Source: Embiotoca jacksoni | Taxonomy: Eukaryota > Chordata > Actinopteri > Embiotocidae | Assembly: GCA_022577435.1 (NCBI GenBank) | Contig: JAKOON010000014.1 | Coordinates: 1,559,847-1,623,846, forward strand | DNA: 64,000 nucleotides | Reading direction: 5' to 3' | Shown here: positions 22,948 to 35,271 of the stretch, piece after piece | Position numbering within the stretch: position 1 is the stretch's first letter | Layout of the letters: every line of letters begins with the position of its first letter | Notes under the pieces: model-generated | What the model was told of the DNA's origin: nothing | Database searches by the model: none | What the model saw: the letters and a program-made list of their open reading frames with translations, nothing else | Program-made: the position numbers and the translations under genes

Positions 22948-23357
22948 GCGATGACGTCACCCGTTGGTTTGTTGAACGTTATTAAGCCTCGTGTTCGGAT
23001 TTTGTCCGGCGCCATCTTTGCTAGTTCGGAGTGGTTTGGAGCAGGAAGTGACCCGACTGCACGACAGGCCTGTCAATCAAAAACCCGTCTTTTTGAATCT
23101 TCTTTTCTAATGAATGAGGGATTATTTTCAGATGGTGCTCCAGAAAACTAATAAGAAGGAGTGACTTTAGCTAACAACAAAGAAATAACTTTCTTAACTG
23201 TATTTAATGAGAAGTTGAATGGGAGTCTATGGAGCCGGAGTCTTTTTGGAGGCTCCACCTCTAGTGGCACTCGGTGGTATTGCAGCTTAAAGCACTTCTG
23301 CATTGGCCTCATTTTTCAGAGCCGGAAGCTACGAACACTTTTGTATCCAGTCTATTA
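22948..23357 (+). mobile_element. Dispersed repeat family A, copy 5 (near full length)
   Basis: Forward orientation, with all landmarks in order: ATGACGTCACCCGTTGGTTT, GGCGCCATCTTTG, GGAGCAGGAAGTGACC, CCTGTCAATCAAA, TAATGAATGAGGGATTATTT, AACTAATAAGAAGGAGTGAC, GGGAGTCTATGGAGCCGGAG, CCACCTCTAGTGGCACTCGG, GGTATTGCAGCTTAAAGCAC, GAAGCTACGAACAC. It contains an exact CTGTCAATCA (PBX:PREP/MEIS) at 23070-23079. The 5' side has a deletion after GTGACC relative to copies 4 and 7. Confidence 0.82.
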
Positions 23358-23384
23358 TTTAGATGACGGCAGTTGCAACAATTT

Positions 23385-23402
23385 TAATCAATTAATTGAT
23401 TA
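23385..23402. repeat. Perfect 18 bp palindrome with homeodomain cores
   Basis: TAATCAATTAATTGATTA equals its own reverse complement and presents four overlapping ATTA/TAAT cores. It lies about 28 bp beyond the end of family A copy 5. Confidence 0.75.
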
Positions 23403-23964
23403 CATCATTTTGTTCATGAACTGCTCCTCCTTCCAGTCTTATTTCCTCTCACATTTCATTTTCCTGCTGCTTTACTGTCCCTCCTCTTTTCGACTCTAAA
23501 CCTATTAACGTCCTGTTCGCGCTGCAGGTTGGTTGTTGAGGCGAACTCGCTCCCTGCCTTTGAATTGTGCTGCTCGCTGTTCCACTGGCATCGTGTGCTT
23601 CAGCTCAGATTATTCCAGTTACAAGTTGACTTTGGCGACCTGCGGCAGCTCAGTGGCTGCTTTTTAAAAAAGGCTAAAGTTGCTTGGCTTGCGATTCCAG
23701 CCTTCTGGACGGCTGACCGGACTAACATGTCAGCCAATTTGTGTGTTTTTTTTTTTTTGTGTGTGTTTTTGGCCGTAGAGCCAGAGGACTGTGGGTATCC
23801 TTCTGCTCATCACCGGCGACACCGCCTGTCAACACGTGTCCATCAAGTGCAGTCCCGTTGTCACATTCTGCAGCTTTTATTTTGGAGTGCGCTGATTCAC
23901 TGGCGCTCTGACAGCTGCTGCTCTCTGTGTCCACTTTTTCAAATGACTCTTGGCCTATTTGCTG
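23403..23964. other. Non-coding stretch
   Basis: Nothing recognisable; T run at 23748-23758. The long open frame crossing it (23529-24062) owes its length partly to the CA repeat. Confidence 0.5.
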
Positions 23965-23989
23965 CCCCCCCCCCCCCAACCCCATCCCT

Positions 23990-24037
<48 letters not shown>
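23965..24037 (+). repeat. Poly-C and (CA)23 compound repeat
   Basis: C run at 23965-23977, a short spacer, then CA from 23991 to 24037. Confidence 0.97.
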
Positions 24038-24038
<1 letters not shown>

Positions 24039-25985
24039 ACCCTCCCCCTTTATAAGGCCTGAAATAGCTGAATATTTGATCCGTTGATACATATCCAAGC
24101 GGTCTTGTTTGGCTGCTCTGAAATATTGCTTTTCCTGGAACCAAATAGTGCTGGAAAAACAAACCAGTATCACATTAGCTTCTCACTGCAGAGCTTCTTA
24201 ACTACGTCTTTAAATTGGTCTTTAAATTGTCATTATTGCTAAACAAATCAGGATTTTAATTAAGATACCTAACAAGTCTGCCGCCGCCATCTTAAACGAG
24301 GTGTACAGTATTACTGCTTGCAGACCGGCGCCTGCTTCCTGGACTGTTAACAGGTCAAATGTGCACTGATTGATTTTTGCTCAGCGCTGACCAAACATCA
24401 GAAGGTCTCTTACAAACCGACGTGATTGACTCGTCCGTAGAGCGAAGCTGACTAATGCAGCCCTTCAACACAGAATACAGTGAACTGAATTTAGGAAGAT
24501 ATCATTTCAATATAGTGAGAGTTACATGAAAAGAGGCTAAAAGCTGTCACCTACTGTCGCCACGAGGGAATTTAAGTGTGCTAAGAGATGCAAGCATTTC
24601 AAAATGTCTCAAAGTGTTGATTATGTGCATGTAAAATGTTGTAGGAGAGTTGATGTTGAAAGTCTGACTGCAAGAGTGTGTTTGTAAGAATTTCCTACAA
24701 ACCAACTTTATGGGAAGACAGTTCAATCCAACCCTCAATAAGACAGAGACAATATGTTTGTTGCAGCTCAGCCATGCACTCATAATGGAGTTAATTTTAC
24801 AGGTAGAATTTCTTCATCTCGTTTGGAGTAAACTGCTTCATTTTCCCACTGAGAGAAACGCAAGTAATTCCCAACCGCAAAACAACTCTTAGACACAATT
24901 GAGCATCTCTCGAGGCTGCGCTTTATTCCCCTCTTAAATCTCGGGTTCCTCCCTCTACGAGCGATAGCGCGACACGGCAGCTCCGGATGTCTGAATCGGA
25001 GAGCACAACTCATTTTAGACGGCTTCTAAATATTCAGACTCCAATGTGGCCTCACTGGAGATCCTGATGTGATGACTCACATCGGATATGCGTGTTAAAT
25101 CAGAATGAATATACAGGAAACAACAACAAGGCTTCTGAAGTCTGAAATGCATGTGGAAATGGCTGAATTTATGGTTATTTCCTCATATCTTCTGCTTTTT
25201 AATGCAGTGAGAGATTTTAAAGCACTTCCTCCTTCCTCATTATCCTCCATTGGCCTTAGTTGATAGGTAACGATCCCATCTAAAGTTTAGTAAATATGCA
25301 ACTAGCCTATTTTTCAAATAAAATAACTCTTATACATCTTCTTTGCTCAGTTTTTGGGAAAGTTTTTCAAAATGATGGAAAATGTAGGTTGTTTGAAATG
25401 TTTCGAAATGTGTGCAGAGACAGAAATGTCCAAATTTAAAAGAAGGGAGGCGCACAAAGCAGTGAAACGCTGTCGGGAAGAAAGTTTTTCTTTATTTAAG
25501 TTACAACCGAAGAGACGGTGGACAGTCTTAGACGTAAATCCTCCACACGGTCTCTAAAAATCTGGCTGCTGTGAAATCAAATTGCCTGATTATAACACGT
25601 ATATTATTTAATTACATCGCTATCCTCTCGTACGCGGGTTCGGAAATGGAGTGCGAGGTTTGATTTTCTCCGGGTGTGAGAGGTCTGCACAGCTAATTCA
25701 TATGCAGTGGTTTCATCTGTGATGTGTGCCAGTCTGGTAAATGTCTGTTCACACGTGTAGCTTGTAAATTCAACGACAGGGAAATACTCCGTACGTTAGA
25801 TTACTAACAGAGGTCACAGAGCTTGTAGAAGTTTTCCTAAAAGTGTCTTAATATTTGGTTTAATTAGATTGAAGTGTGAATCTAGGCCAGATGGAGTTTA
25901 AATCACCAAGAAACTTAAGGATACTTCAGGAATGTGAATATCTACAGGAAATTTAGAGCACATTAGCTATTTCTCATGTGTCCTA
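24038..25985. other. Non-coding stretch
   Basis: No gene seen. No simple repeat above 15 bp. Nothing recognisable. Confidence 0.5.
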
Positions 25986-26385
25986 CAGAGCTTATTACTT
26001 GGACTTTAGGAAATGAGGACTTAGGAATTTACTTGTGAGACTTGAATCTCCAACTCCTCAAAAACTTGACTTTGGACTTAAATAACTTAAAAAGCCTGAA
26101 GTTTTCCTTCGGCCTTCATCTCGGTTACATAACAACACAGATTTGGGTATAAATTGGCAGAAAGCTGTCACGATCGTAGACAGACTGAGGCCCAATAATA
26201 ATGGTGGCTTTGAACCTCGTCGAAGGTGGCACCAAAAAAAGATACCATACTCAACTTTTGCTCAATGGAAAACCCCCCCAAAAAATCTCAGTAGCGTGGA
26301 CTCGATCCGAGCAGTTGAAAAGAGGCTTTTGACTCGCGCTGACTGACTTGAGACTCGAAACGGACTCGGACTCGCTCCAGCTCTG
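25986..26385. repeat. Possible diverged GACTT-rich dispersed repeat
   Basis: Many ACTTG/GACTT words (AAACTTGACTTTGGACTTAA near 26061; GACTTGAGACTCGAAACGGA near 26345) recall a fish repeat built of GACTTGAGACTTG-like runs. Around 26245-26275 a TACCATACTCAAC box followed by CAATGGAAAA suggests an inserted piece of another element. No termini are defined. Confidence 0.35.
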
Positions 26386-27684
26386 GCGTTGACGGACTCA
26401 CTGCCGTCCCGAAGGCCCCGCAGCTATAGCAGGACCAACATACATCAAACCGAACTCTCCGGCGCTTCTCCTTGAGAATACATCAGCGGGACTTGGTGAT
26501 ACGTATAGTTTCTGTTTACGCTGTCAGTTTACCAGCTCCAACCTACATCTCCACTTCTATCATTTTCTTTTAAGTGTCGACAACACAGCTGTTTGTCCTT
26601 TTACCTGCTTTATCTGTTGATTCTCTCACTTTTTTTTTTTTTTTGAATCTCAAACACTCACTCTGCTCCTCTCTTATCATTGTTTTGTGTCCCTTGAGTG
26701 TCTGTTTTTACCCATTTTCTCCTTCCTACCTGCTGTTTACAGTATTTACCATTTGCAAGTCAACTGAATGGCACTTTACAGGAGGATATTTTAGGATGTT
26801 TTATTTTTTTCCCCATTCGTTATTGTGATCTTTTAATCAGATTGTTGTCTGTGTATTGGACGTCTTGTATGTCAGGATGTGTTTGTGTTGTGCTGCTCTG
26901 CGATGGTCATGCGTCAGAGAAATCGGCTTACCTACGAGGCGCCACTGTTTCTTAGTGACGGGTCAAATGCACCTTCTCCTCCGGGAGTGTGCAGCTCCAC
27001 AGCGAAGCCTCCATCGCTCTCCATTCTTCTCAATTAGCGGCCAGTAGAGGCCCTGAATCTCCAATAAACAACAGTTTCCTTCAGTAGCTGAAGTGGCGTG
27101 CGGCTCAAAGCCTCACTCGTCTCTTTCCGCTGACTGTGAACTACAATTAGAAATATGGAGGTAGTTTAAGCCGCTGAGGAACACAGGAAAACATAAAATC
27201 ACAGAGAGTAAACGCACTGATGAGAAGTGAGTCTTTCTAAGCTGGATTTCGTGCCTCGTTTTTTTATTGCAATTTGATTTCATCACAATGGTGATGAAAT
27301 CTCATCCAAATTGTCCTCCAGTGATGTTTCAGAGATCCAACACCTGACCAGAAGTGTCTGAGAAGGCTGAGAGGAAAATAAAAAAGGTTTTATCATCCTG
27401 CCTGCATCATTGTAACGCTGCTAAATGGCCCAGAAAGCAGCAGAGGATTGTAACCTCGGGTACACGAAAGCAGGTGGATGTGAATCTACTAGTTGGAGGG
27501 CTACTTGTATGTTTCCATTAAGAGTCAATGAGGATTTGTCAATCCATTAACTATGGGTTCATTTGTGTGTAAAGCTCTGAGCTAAACCTGGCGACTGATT
27601 GACTGAGGTGACAAAACATGTTTCTTAAATAGTTTTGAGAATGAAAAAGTGATGCAAAGAGCTGAACCCCAACTTCCAGTAGAA
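26386..27684. other. Non-coding stretch
   Basis: Poly-T at 26631-26644. Nothing else recognisable. Confidence 0.5.
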
Positions 27685-28120
27685 CAGGGGTCTCCAACTT
27701 TTTTTCCGTGAGCTCCATCCAGACCAGCTGAATCCGCTTCTTTTATGTGAACAATAACAAACTGATATTTAACACTAGGGGTGGAAATTTCAAGCAAAAA
27801 TACTATTCAAAATTCGCGCTGAACTATTTGATGTTTAGTTGAATAGTCATTATGTTTCTGTCCTCTGATCTCTGTGTGTCCCACTGTGGGCGGAGCTCCA
27901 CCTCTGCTGCACTGACAGGTGGAGGGAGCGAGGGGAGATCGTCTACTCGTTAATCCGTGCTTTGTTCTCTCGGACGGGTTTGAAAATAAATAGATCAAAA
28001 TTGCTGAAATGAGTCGCCAATAATTATTGGACGGCCCGCCCAAGTAAAGCGCTGCATATTGTTTGAATCTTCCATGAGCTACACAGAAACGTTTGGCAAG
28101 CAAGGAGTCTGGAACCCCTA
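27685..28120. mobile_element. hAT-like non-autonomous element, copy 1
   Basis: The left end is CAGGGGTCTCCAACTTTTTT followed by CCGTGAGCTCC. The right end, read in reverse, is TAGGGGTTCCAGACTCC, then GTAGCTCATGGAA. These are the degenerate terminal inverted repeats typical of hAT elements. The interior shares TTTCTGTCCTCTGATCTCTG with the second copy at 35156-35180. There is no transposase frame. I could not see a matching 8 bp target duplication (left flank CAGTAGAA). Confidence 0.6.
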
Positions 28121-30412
28121 TATTAAAAAACATATAAACATCTTTTTTTCCACCCGGTTATGTCAAACTGTCTTTGGCATGACATCATCTAATGAAATGG
28201 GATCAAATTTAGCATCTAGCCCGAGTTTTAACGTGATGGTTCGCCCTTGGTGTCCGTCAGTTCCGCCATAGGAAGCGATTATTCTGGCTTATTGTGGAGA
28301 ACACTATTTTCCAAAATGTTACAGTTTCGCTCAACCTCGAGCTTTAGAAGAAAATTGGATTTTGAAGTGGAAATGATGCCCCCGATGAAGACCTCGAAGA
28401 CAGCGTCGAGGCCGCTGCCATCGCCCACATCCCCAGCAGCAGATTATCCCTCTGGAGCACGCTTTACGTTCCTTGACCTCCTTCGAGAGCGAAGAGCTCC
28501 AAGGTGAATTAAAAAGATGTGCTTCAGCCTTGAATTGTTTCAAGACCTTTTTTTTCTTTTTTTTTCTGAAGTGGTCACACTGAGCAAAATCAAAGTGAAG
28601 CTGACTATTCCCCGATGTGACAATGAGGTCATTGCTGTCATTTGGATTAGATGCAATAACCATTTTTCTCCACGTGTTCCCGGCTCCCCCCATCGTTTAT
28701 CCTTAAACCATTACCATCAAGTATAGTGCTGCACTCGAGGAAATTCTACCATTTGTCTTCCTTTATCTCCTCGCCTATCTATTGTCAAATACCGCAGTGA
28801 GCTGATGGAGGTCCAGTTCCCGAGCTGACCGGGGAGATTAGCACAGCCACACTTCCTGCCACTCTTGACCTCCTGCCATCAAGGCTGCATCACACGTTGG
28901 AGCGTGGCGGAGGAGAGGACGCACGGAGACAGACTCGGGGGAGATAGAGACAAAACAAGCCAAAGGCAAATCTCCCGTGGCAACGAGGATTCACTGCTTT
29001 GTGAGTCTGTCTGCAGGCTGTGTGCAGGGAGGCCCCTGTGACAGGAAGCCGACTGCCAATCAATGAGGTTTGATGAAAACCAATTCGAGCAAGGAATGAA
29101 GTGGCGAGAGTTTGTGAAATGGCTAATGGCAAGCTGCCCACATTCACTCATACCTTCACAGCGCCCGGATAAATGTATCTTTGTTGTTTCAAGATACGAG
29201 GTCTCCGTGCAGCTGTCGAGTATCAAAGATTAAAGAAACAATTACCACCAAGGAAGAGACATGAGCATTAACTGATTCTGCTGTATTTCTAAACGTACCT
29301 TCACAGAAACTGCCAGACCTCCAGTGTGAGAATAAGTTCAGACAGATTATAAATATCACCATGATGAAGTTGGTTTTTAGGCAACCCTCTCGGTATCATC
29401 GAGCACATGGCCGGAGTGGAAGTAATAACTCTGAAGTGGAGCTTTCCTGGAGAGATAAAGTGTGAGGTTGCGGTGCTGCATTATAATTTTTTTTCCTCCT
29501 GATGACCGTCAAACTAATTCTAATGTAAATGTCAGTCCACTGGACCGGCGCCAGCCTCCGGGACCACTTCTGATGTTATTTACCAGAGGCTCTGTCACCC
29601 CGCGGTCGGTTATCTCCTCAGTGCCTCTGTGTTGTCAGTGCCATTAAATCTCAACATTTAAAGAGAGATTGTTTGGCCAGCGCTACGATAAAATCAGCAT
29701 CCTGCTCGGTAGCTGACGTTATATTTATACATATTTCTTGAAGCAACTCAAAAGCTCTGTCTGAACAAAAAAAAAACGTAACAAGAAAGAGAAATGGGTT
29801 TGTTAGGTCGTCTTCCATGGGGGGTTAGATAAAGTAAAGAGAAATACAATCGCCTGCTGGAAAAAAACTAATTGGATTTTGTTTGAGTAAAAAAAATACA
29901 ACATATATAATTCTCGGGGAGGTCAGTGTGTTCAATTTCTGCTGTGCAGCTGGTATAATTTGCCTTATTGCCAATGACATTATGCACCAATTAATTTAAT
30001 GTGGCGACACCTTTGGGAGAGCATGCATAATTACCTAATGGGCTGTGTGGAGATGTATGCAGCATATTCCCAGAGTCTAATGTACAATAAGAGCCTGTGT
30101 GCATATCATTTTTTAAGTGCACTATTTTCATTATTTCTTACTAAAATCTCAAAAGAAAGAAGTGCAACTTTGAAAAGTCTTGTAAATACCAGTGTTTACG
30201 TGGTAAAATCGTAAGAACGCTGCTGCGAGGGAACATGGATGGCGTCTAGAAGCAACAGATGCTAACGGTTTAGCGAGGTAGCAGGCGTGTGATGTAATGC
30301 AGGAAACATAAAGGCATAATGACAGTAGGGAGAAAAACTGTTTACAACTTAAAATACGATACTTTCACTTGCCGTCCAGCAACGAATGAACTTCAGTCCG
30401 AGGTCGTGAACA
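28121..30412. other. Non-coding stretch with possible conserved blocks
   Basis: No gene. 28565-28720 (TTTGGATTAGATGCAATAAC), 29040-29260 (CTGCCAATCAATGAGGTTTG) and 29960-30090 (ATGCATAATTACCTAATGGG) are repeat-free, ATTA-containing segments that look like conserved non-coding DNA. T-rich at 28548-28566, A-rich at 29767-29776. Confidence 0.35.
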
Positions 30413-30428
30413 CCACAAGGGGGCGCTG
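30413..30428 (+). promoter_or_regulatory. Candidate CTCF-binding site
   Basis: CCACAAGGGGGCGCTG is a close match to the vertebrate CTCF core CCACnAGGGGGCGCT. It lies in sequence with no recognised repeat. Binding is inferred from the motif only. Confidence 0.5.
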
Positions 30429-32633
30429 TTCACGACGACTGAACTGTTTAAGGCAGCAACACGTGGGTGAAATCATCGGTACGAAGTAGAAAAAGGGAAG
30501 CTGGGGAGGAGAGTGAATCACAGAGAGCAGTGGACGCTTTGAGCTTTATCACACAACCATATTTCTGCTCTTTATTCTCAGATTTCTCACAAATTCTGAC
30601 AGTGATATTCACAGTTGGCAGCTAATGTGAAACTCACACCGACGGTAGCGTTTGCTTTTGCGTGCCGAGCCGAGCCGAGCCGAGCATTGTGCTCAGCAGC
30701 TGAATCCTCACCGTGATTCTTGCAGTTGTGACTGAAACAAAGAATCGGCCTCACTTCCCTGCTATAAGCTTCTGCAGTGTTTCGGCTTTAAACATCAAAT
30801 AGGTTGTAAACTGGCGGGGGATTTATGCAACAAAGTAAACGTCTCGTGGTACGCAAACTCTGGAGATTTCTGCATTCGTAAACGCAGCAGTGAAGTGTTC
30901 TTCCCGTTGTGTCCAGACCCTCTAAAGGTTCATACTAGTTTGATGTTTATATTTATACTTCTTGTAAATCCTGGAATTTGTTGGAGCATGCAGAGAGCGT
31001 TGGTCCAGACAGAACATGAAGATTTGAGAAAGATAAGATGAAAATCTTTGGTGCGTTACGTTTTGCTGCAAAGTTAACGTTTGCTGAAATTTTAATAGGA
31101 TCAGTCAGTGCCAACACAACCCAGTTAACTGGTTTCCGTGTATTATAGGTGATAAAACATGGAGTTATCCATTAAAACGTGACAAAATATTATTTAAAAA
31201 ATGTAGACGCTAACTTAAATTTTGGATCGACAGCAGCTTTTATTGCTTCTCCACAGTAAAATCACCACATTAATGATGGCTTATTTACTTTCGCCTTTTC
31301 TGGACTTCCATGTCCTGGTGATGGATTGATGGTTAGTCTCGTGCATCATCTCTTTGGTTCTTGGCAGTATTTATTTACTGCCAATGTTAGCATGAAATTT
31401 AGCATGAAAATTAATTTTCCTCAGATGGATGGCTCCAGCTGTTTCTTGTGAACCTTCCTTCAGGTGCCACCACTGTGCCAAATGGAGTTACTGGTGCACA
31501 AAAAAAAAAATCCCCAAATCAAAAGGGCAGATTTATACAGTATTATTGTTTTTTTTACATCCAGTAAATGTATAATGTGTATAACTATTTTTTTTTATGC
31601 TTCCCGGCATGCTACAAAATATTGACTCTGCAGGAAGAGGATGATTATCATACACTTGATGATAATAATACATTGTTACCTGCCTTATTTTCTCTGAGTA
31701 GTTTCTCTATTTGCTGTTGAGTAATTAAAGACAAACTTTACGGGAATATTTTCCATATGTTTGTGATTAAATTCACAGAGTTTTTGCAGATGTGTGTGCT
31801 TCATTGAGAGGACTAAAATAAGTCAAACTGACTCGGTTAATAGCCGTTTATTTATGTTTGAAAGGGAAATTCTCCTGCACGAGTTCAGTTTTACAGGTAC
31901 AAAACAAGAATTAAACTCTTTCGCTGTGCAGGTCTAGTAGCAGATTAATATTTCCTCCTCTTTTAAGTCGTCTTCATCCCAATAAGTGGACTCTACAGTT
32001 TCAGGCATACTGTATTATTTGCAATGACTTCGCTCCATCCTTCGGGAGAAATCCTCCCATGTTTGTGTCCAGTGTGAATAATTTTTTTCTTGAGCCAATT
32101 TATGTTTTCCTTTGAAGGGGAAGTTTTGAGTCTGGGTGGTTGGTGCAAAGCTTTCAAGACCTTTTGCTTTGAACATCAAACCGCTTGTCTTAAGATTTGC
32201 TCTCGGAGTGAGAAGTGAAGAGCACAGAGTGAAGGGGAAGGCAAGGGAGAGAGAGGGAGATACTGACATGAGCGCCAGGCAAGGTGTCAGGTGAGTGATT
32301 TTAAAGTTCTCCTGAGGGGCTGCACTGCAGACGCAGATAAGGGCCGACCCAAAATGTCATGACAGCTTCCAAAAGAAATTAAATTTGACTCAGAAAGGAC
32401 ATTTCTGACGTGCCAAATGAACGATTTATATTCATGCTTTAATGAGCCTTTTCGGTTAACAAGTTGTCCCTCAGGAATAATGTTTCTGGTACCGTCACCT
32501 GGTCATGTGACCTCCGCTGCATCCGTTGAATGGGTCGAAGGATATGATTACTCATGTACCCAAATTACAGCTGAATCACGGCATCATTTTTTTCTTCTTA
32601 CATGGAGTAAGGTAATGCTTACGTTCAAGGCGT
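30429..32633. other. Non-coding stretch
   Basis: No gene. A four-unit CCGAG pentanucleotide repeat lies at 30665-30685. Poly-A at 31500-31510. AT-rich from about 30930 to 31950. The part 32220-32480 is a possible conserved block. Confidence 0.45.
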
Positions 32634-32868
32634 CGACTGTGTACAAGTGTTCGTAGCTTCCGGGTCAGAAAAATAAGGCTGACACAGAAGCGTCTTGAGC
32701 TGCAATACCAGCGAGTGCCACTAGAGGTCGGCTCCAAAAAGCCTCCGGCTCCATAGACTCCCATTCAACTTCTCTCATCAAATCCAAAGTGAATAAAATG
32801 TGTCCATCAGTTCTCTCGGTGTTGTTAGCTAAAGTCACTCCTTCTTATTAGTTTTCTGTGTACCATCT
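32634..32868 (-). mobile_element. Dispersed repeat family A, copy 6 (proximal half)
   Basis: Reverse orientation, from the GTTCGTAGCTTCCGG end through GAGCTGCAATACCAGCGAGT, GCCACTAGAGGTCGGCTCC, GGCTCCATAGACTCCCATTC and TGTTAGCTAAAGTCACTCCT to TTAGTTTTCTG. It is truncated before the TGATTGACAG box. It is very similar to copy 8 over the shared part. Confidence 0.82.
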
Positions 32869-34330
32869 CTTCCAGGTTAAACCTGGAACCGCTTGCAGTT
32901 CCCTCACTGTCCTCAAGGGTTGTGAATCCATTTTTAATTCAACTGTTTAATTTAGAAGTTGCACCCTCTTTCCCAAACTGTAAATTACAGGAATCACACA
33001 CTGCTTTAATCAGTCGAATTTACTCTTTCCAGACTTGCACTTCAAACAGAAATCATTCCACCTCAATACCTTCCTCGTAACCATCAAATTTTGTCTCGTG
33101 TGTTGAAGTATTCTTGTTGACTGTAGACATTTCTAGAGGCCTGTGATAGCCAGACTGCATTTGTGTGTTCACTTTAGCCAGCTTTGAAGAGCATTTTGTC
33201 GCCACACACTTCTGCTCTGCTTAATAATAAATTTGGACAAAATACGGAGTTAAAATTAGAATGTAATTATTAAACAACAGTTTTTCTTGGCCAATCTTTA
33301 CTGTCATGTTGCTCAGTCATGTTCATCTCTTTTGGCACGATTCTTGAGCTATTTTCACGACACAGCTCCGTTACTGAAGCTTATAGCAAGAGTGTATAAG
33401 AGATTTACAGAAGACCCTGCCCTTACGCATCTCAAACGTGTCATATTGTCGTGCCTCAAGATTAAAATTTAATTTGAGTCTTGGCTTCCAGTGACAGGAT
33501 AGCAAATGTTTACAATGGGCATCATTTCCAAGACCTGTCACTCCTCCTTCGCCATCCAGAGCTAAATTTCGCTCCTGTGATGACGGCCATCTGGTCCGGC
33601 TCGATCTCGGGAACACGTTCAACACAGCAAAATCCATGTAGAAATGCAACCGCAGACTTTGTAGATGCGCCGTCGTCCACACTTTGTACTCTGAGCTGTT
33701 TTGTTGTCAGTCTTCCTGCGACCAGAGAAATGCAGGAGTCATATGGTGGTTGCCTTTTGGCAGCGAGGTTAATCAAAGGGGGGCTTTGTAGTGGCAGCAG
33801 TCCTTTTTGGTACTGAGGAGGAGCCAAAAGCTGCTTCTGTGGCAGCAGTTGCTGGATCCTCCAAAGTGGGTCAGACTGAGCGGCACACAGAAATTTATAT
33901 TTAATGTTCCCTGTGGGACTGACGCTTTAGACCATGAATAATTCTTCATAGGCAGTGGCAGGCCTCGGTTATATGCTCCTGTATACACTGTAATGTGGGA
34001 CCCGTCATGCTCGGTGATTACATACTCAGACATTACGTACATAATTGAGTCCTTTTTGTTGTTGTTGTCTCTTTTTATCTGTATTGTGAAGTTCTCTGCA
34101 TGTCAGCATGTATGCACTTGTCTTTTTCAGCTCATATAAAGGCATCGAGGCCGTTATCAGATATGTGAGCGTGCCTGTATGTTTTTCTGGTCACTTCACG
34201 CCAACGTCGATTGTGTGCTAAGCGTTGCTGCACAGTTGGTGTGGATTCACTGGCCTGCGTCGGTGTGTGAAAGTGGCACCACTTTGTGAGGCTGGTGCAT
34301 GAAAGTGGCATTGCCTCACCAGTCAATAGC
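32869..34330. other. Non-coding stretch
   Basis: No gene. The open frames at 33371-33827 on both strands show no domain. Nothing recognisable beyond a TTGTTGTTGTTG run near 34056. Confidence 0.45.
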
Positions 34331-34780
34331 GTGAATTATGTGAGGCAGGAGAAGGTGAAAGCCATGTTCTGCATCATCTGCAGGCTGTTCTGCAAATTAA
34401 CATTTGGACAGCCATTTTCTGGCTTTTGGAGGGGGTTGGAGCCTCGTTTAATGGCCTGCTTACAGTTTGGCAATAAATCTCCCAGTCATTTCTTCTTAAC
34501 AGGTTTCTTCTCTTGAAAATCATTTGTGACTGAAGCGTTCCCACTTTGCAGGAGCAGACTATAAGGCGTGGGCAGTGAAAAGGGCAGATGGAAGTGATGT
34601 TTAATTGGCTGGCTTCCTGTCAGGTCTAATCAGGACTGGTGTTCTGTCATCCAAATCCTTCCAAGATTGTTTCTTTGAAAGACAAGCATTCATCCTGACA
34701 TGTTCATTTTTCACCTGAAGCCAATATCATTCAGGGTTTTCCCTGCAGTCTGATTTGCATAGGAGTTGTACTGCCGGGGC
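34331..34780. promoter_or_regulatory. Candidate conserved non-coding element (appearance only)
   Basis: A 450 bp block free of repeats, with a POU octamer ATTTGCAT at 34753-34760, several TTAAT/ATTA cores and GATTTG/CATTTG words. The composition is like deeply conserved developmental enhancers. Conservation is not shown by a single sequence. Confidence 0.3.
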
Positions 34781-35027
34781 TCCACCTGCGATATGCTTCA
34801 CTTTGCACAGGTTGTTTGCATTATTAATCCTGTGGAAATCTGGCACGCTACTACTCTGTTAAATAAAGAATCCATGATCCCATTTCACCAAACACAGATG
34901 TGGAACTATGCTAATCAGCATCTTAAACTGAGTAAAGAAACGAATCATGGGGTGAAAGTAGAAAGGAAAGAGGAGGCAATATCTGTTAATGATGCTCGAC
35001 TGTTTTACTCCGGGGAGGGGAGGGGGT
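34781..35027. other. Non-coding stretch
   Basis: Nothing recognisable. Confidence 0.5.
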
Positions 35028-35271
35028 GGGTGTTCTTCAACGTTTTTTGTCCTCTGAAAGCTACTTTGATGAAAATATTGTATTTTTGAATCATTGTAAT
35101 GACCTAATTTATGAGCAGCCGTTTGTTTCCGGCTCGGTGTGAGAGTCCCTGCTGTGTTTCTGTCCTCTGATCTCTGTGTGTTGCATGAAGGACGGAGCTT
35201 CACCACCGGTAACATTGATAGCAACTGGTGATAGATACTGGTAATTTGTGAGCTACGGGTTGGAGACCCCT
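35028..35271. mobile_element. hAT-like non-autonomous element, copy 2
   Basis: The right end is clear: GTGAGCTACGGGTTGGAGACCCCTG (about 35247-35271), the reverse complement of a CAGGGGTCTCCAACC terminus. The left end is damaged but retains GTGTTCTTCAACG, then GAAAGCTACTTTGATGAAAA. The interior shares TTTCTGTCCTCTGATCTCTG with the element at 27.7 kb. About 240 bp, non-coding. Confidence 0.6.
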
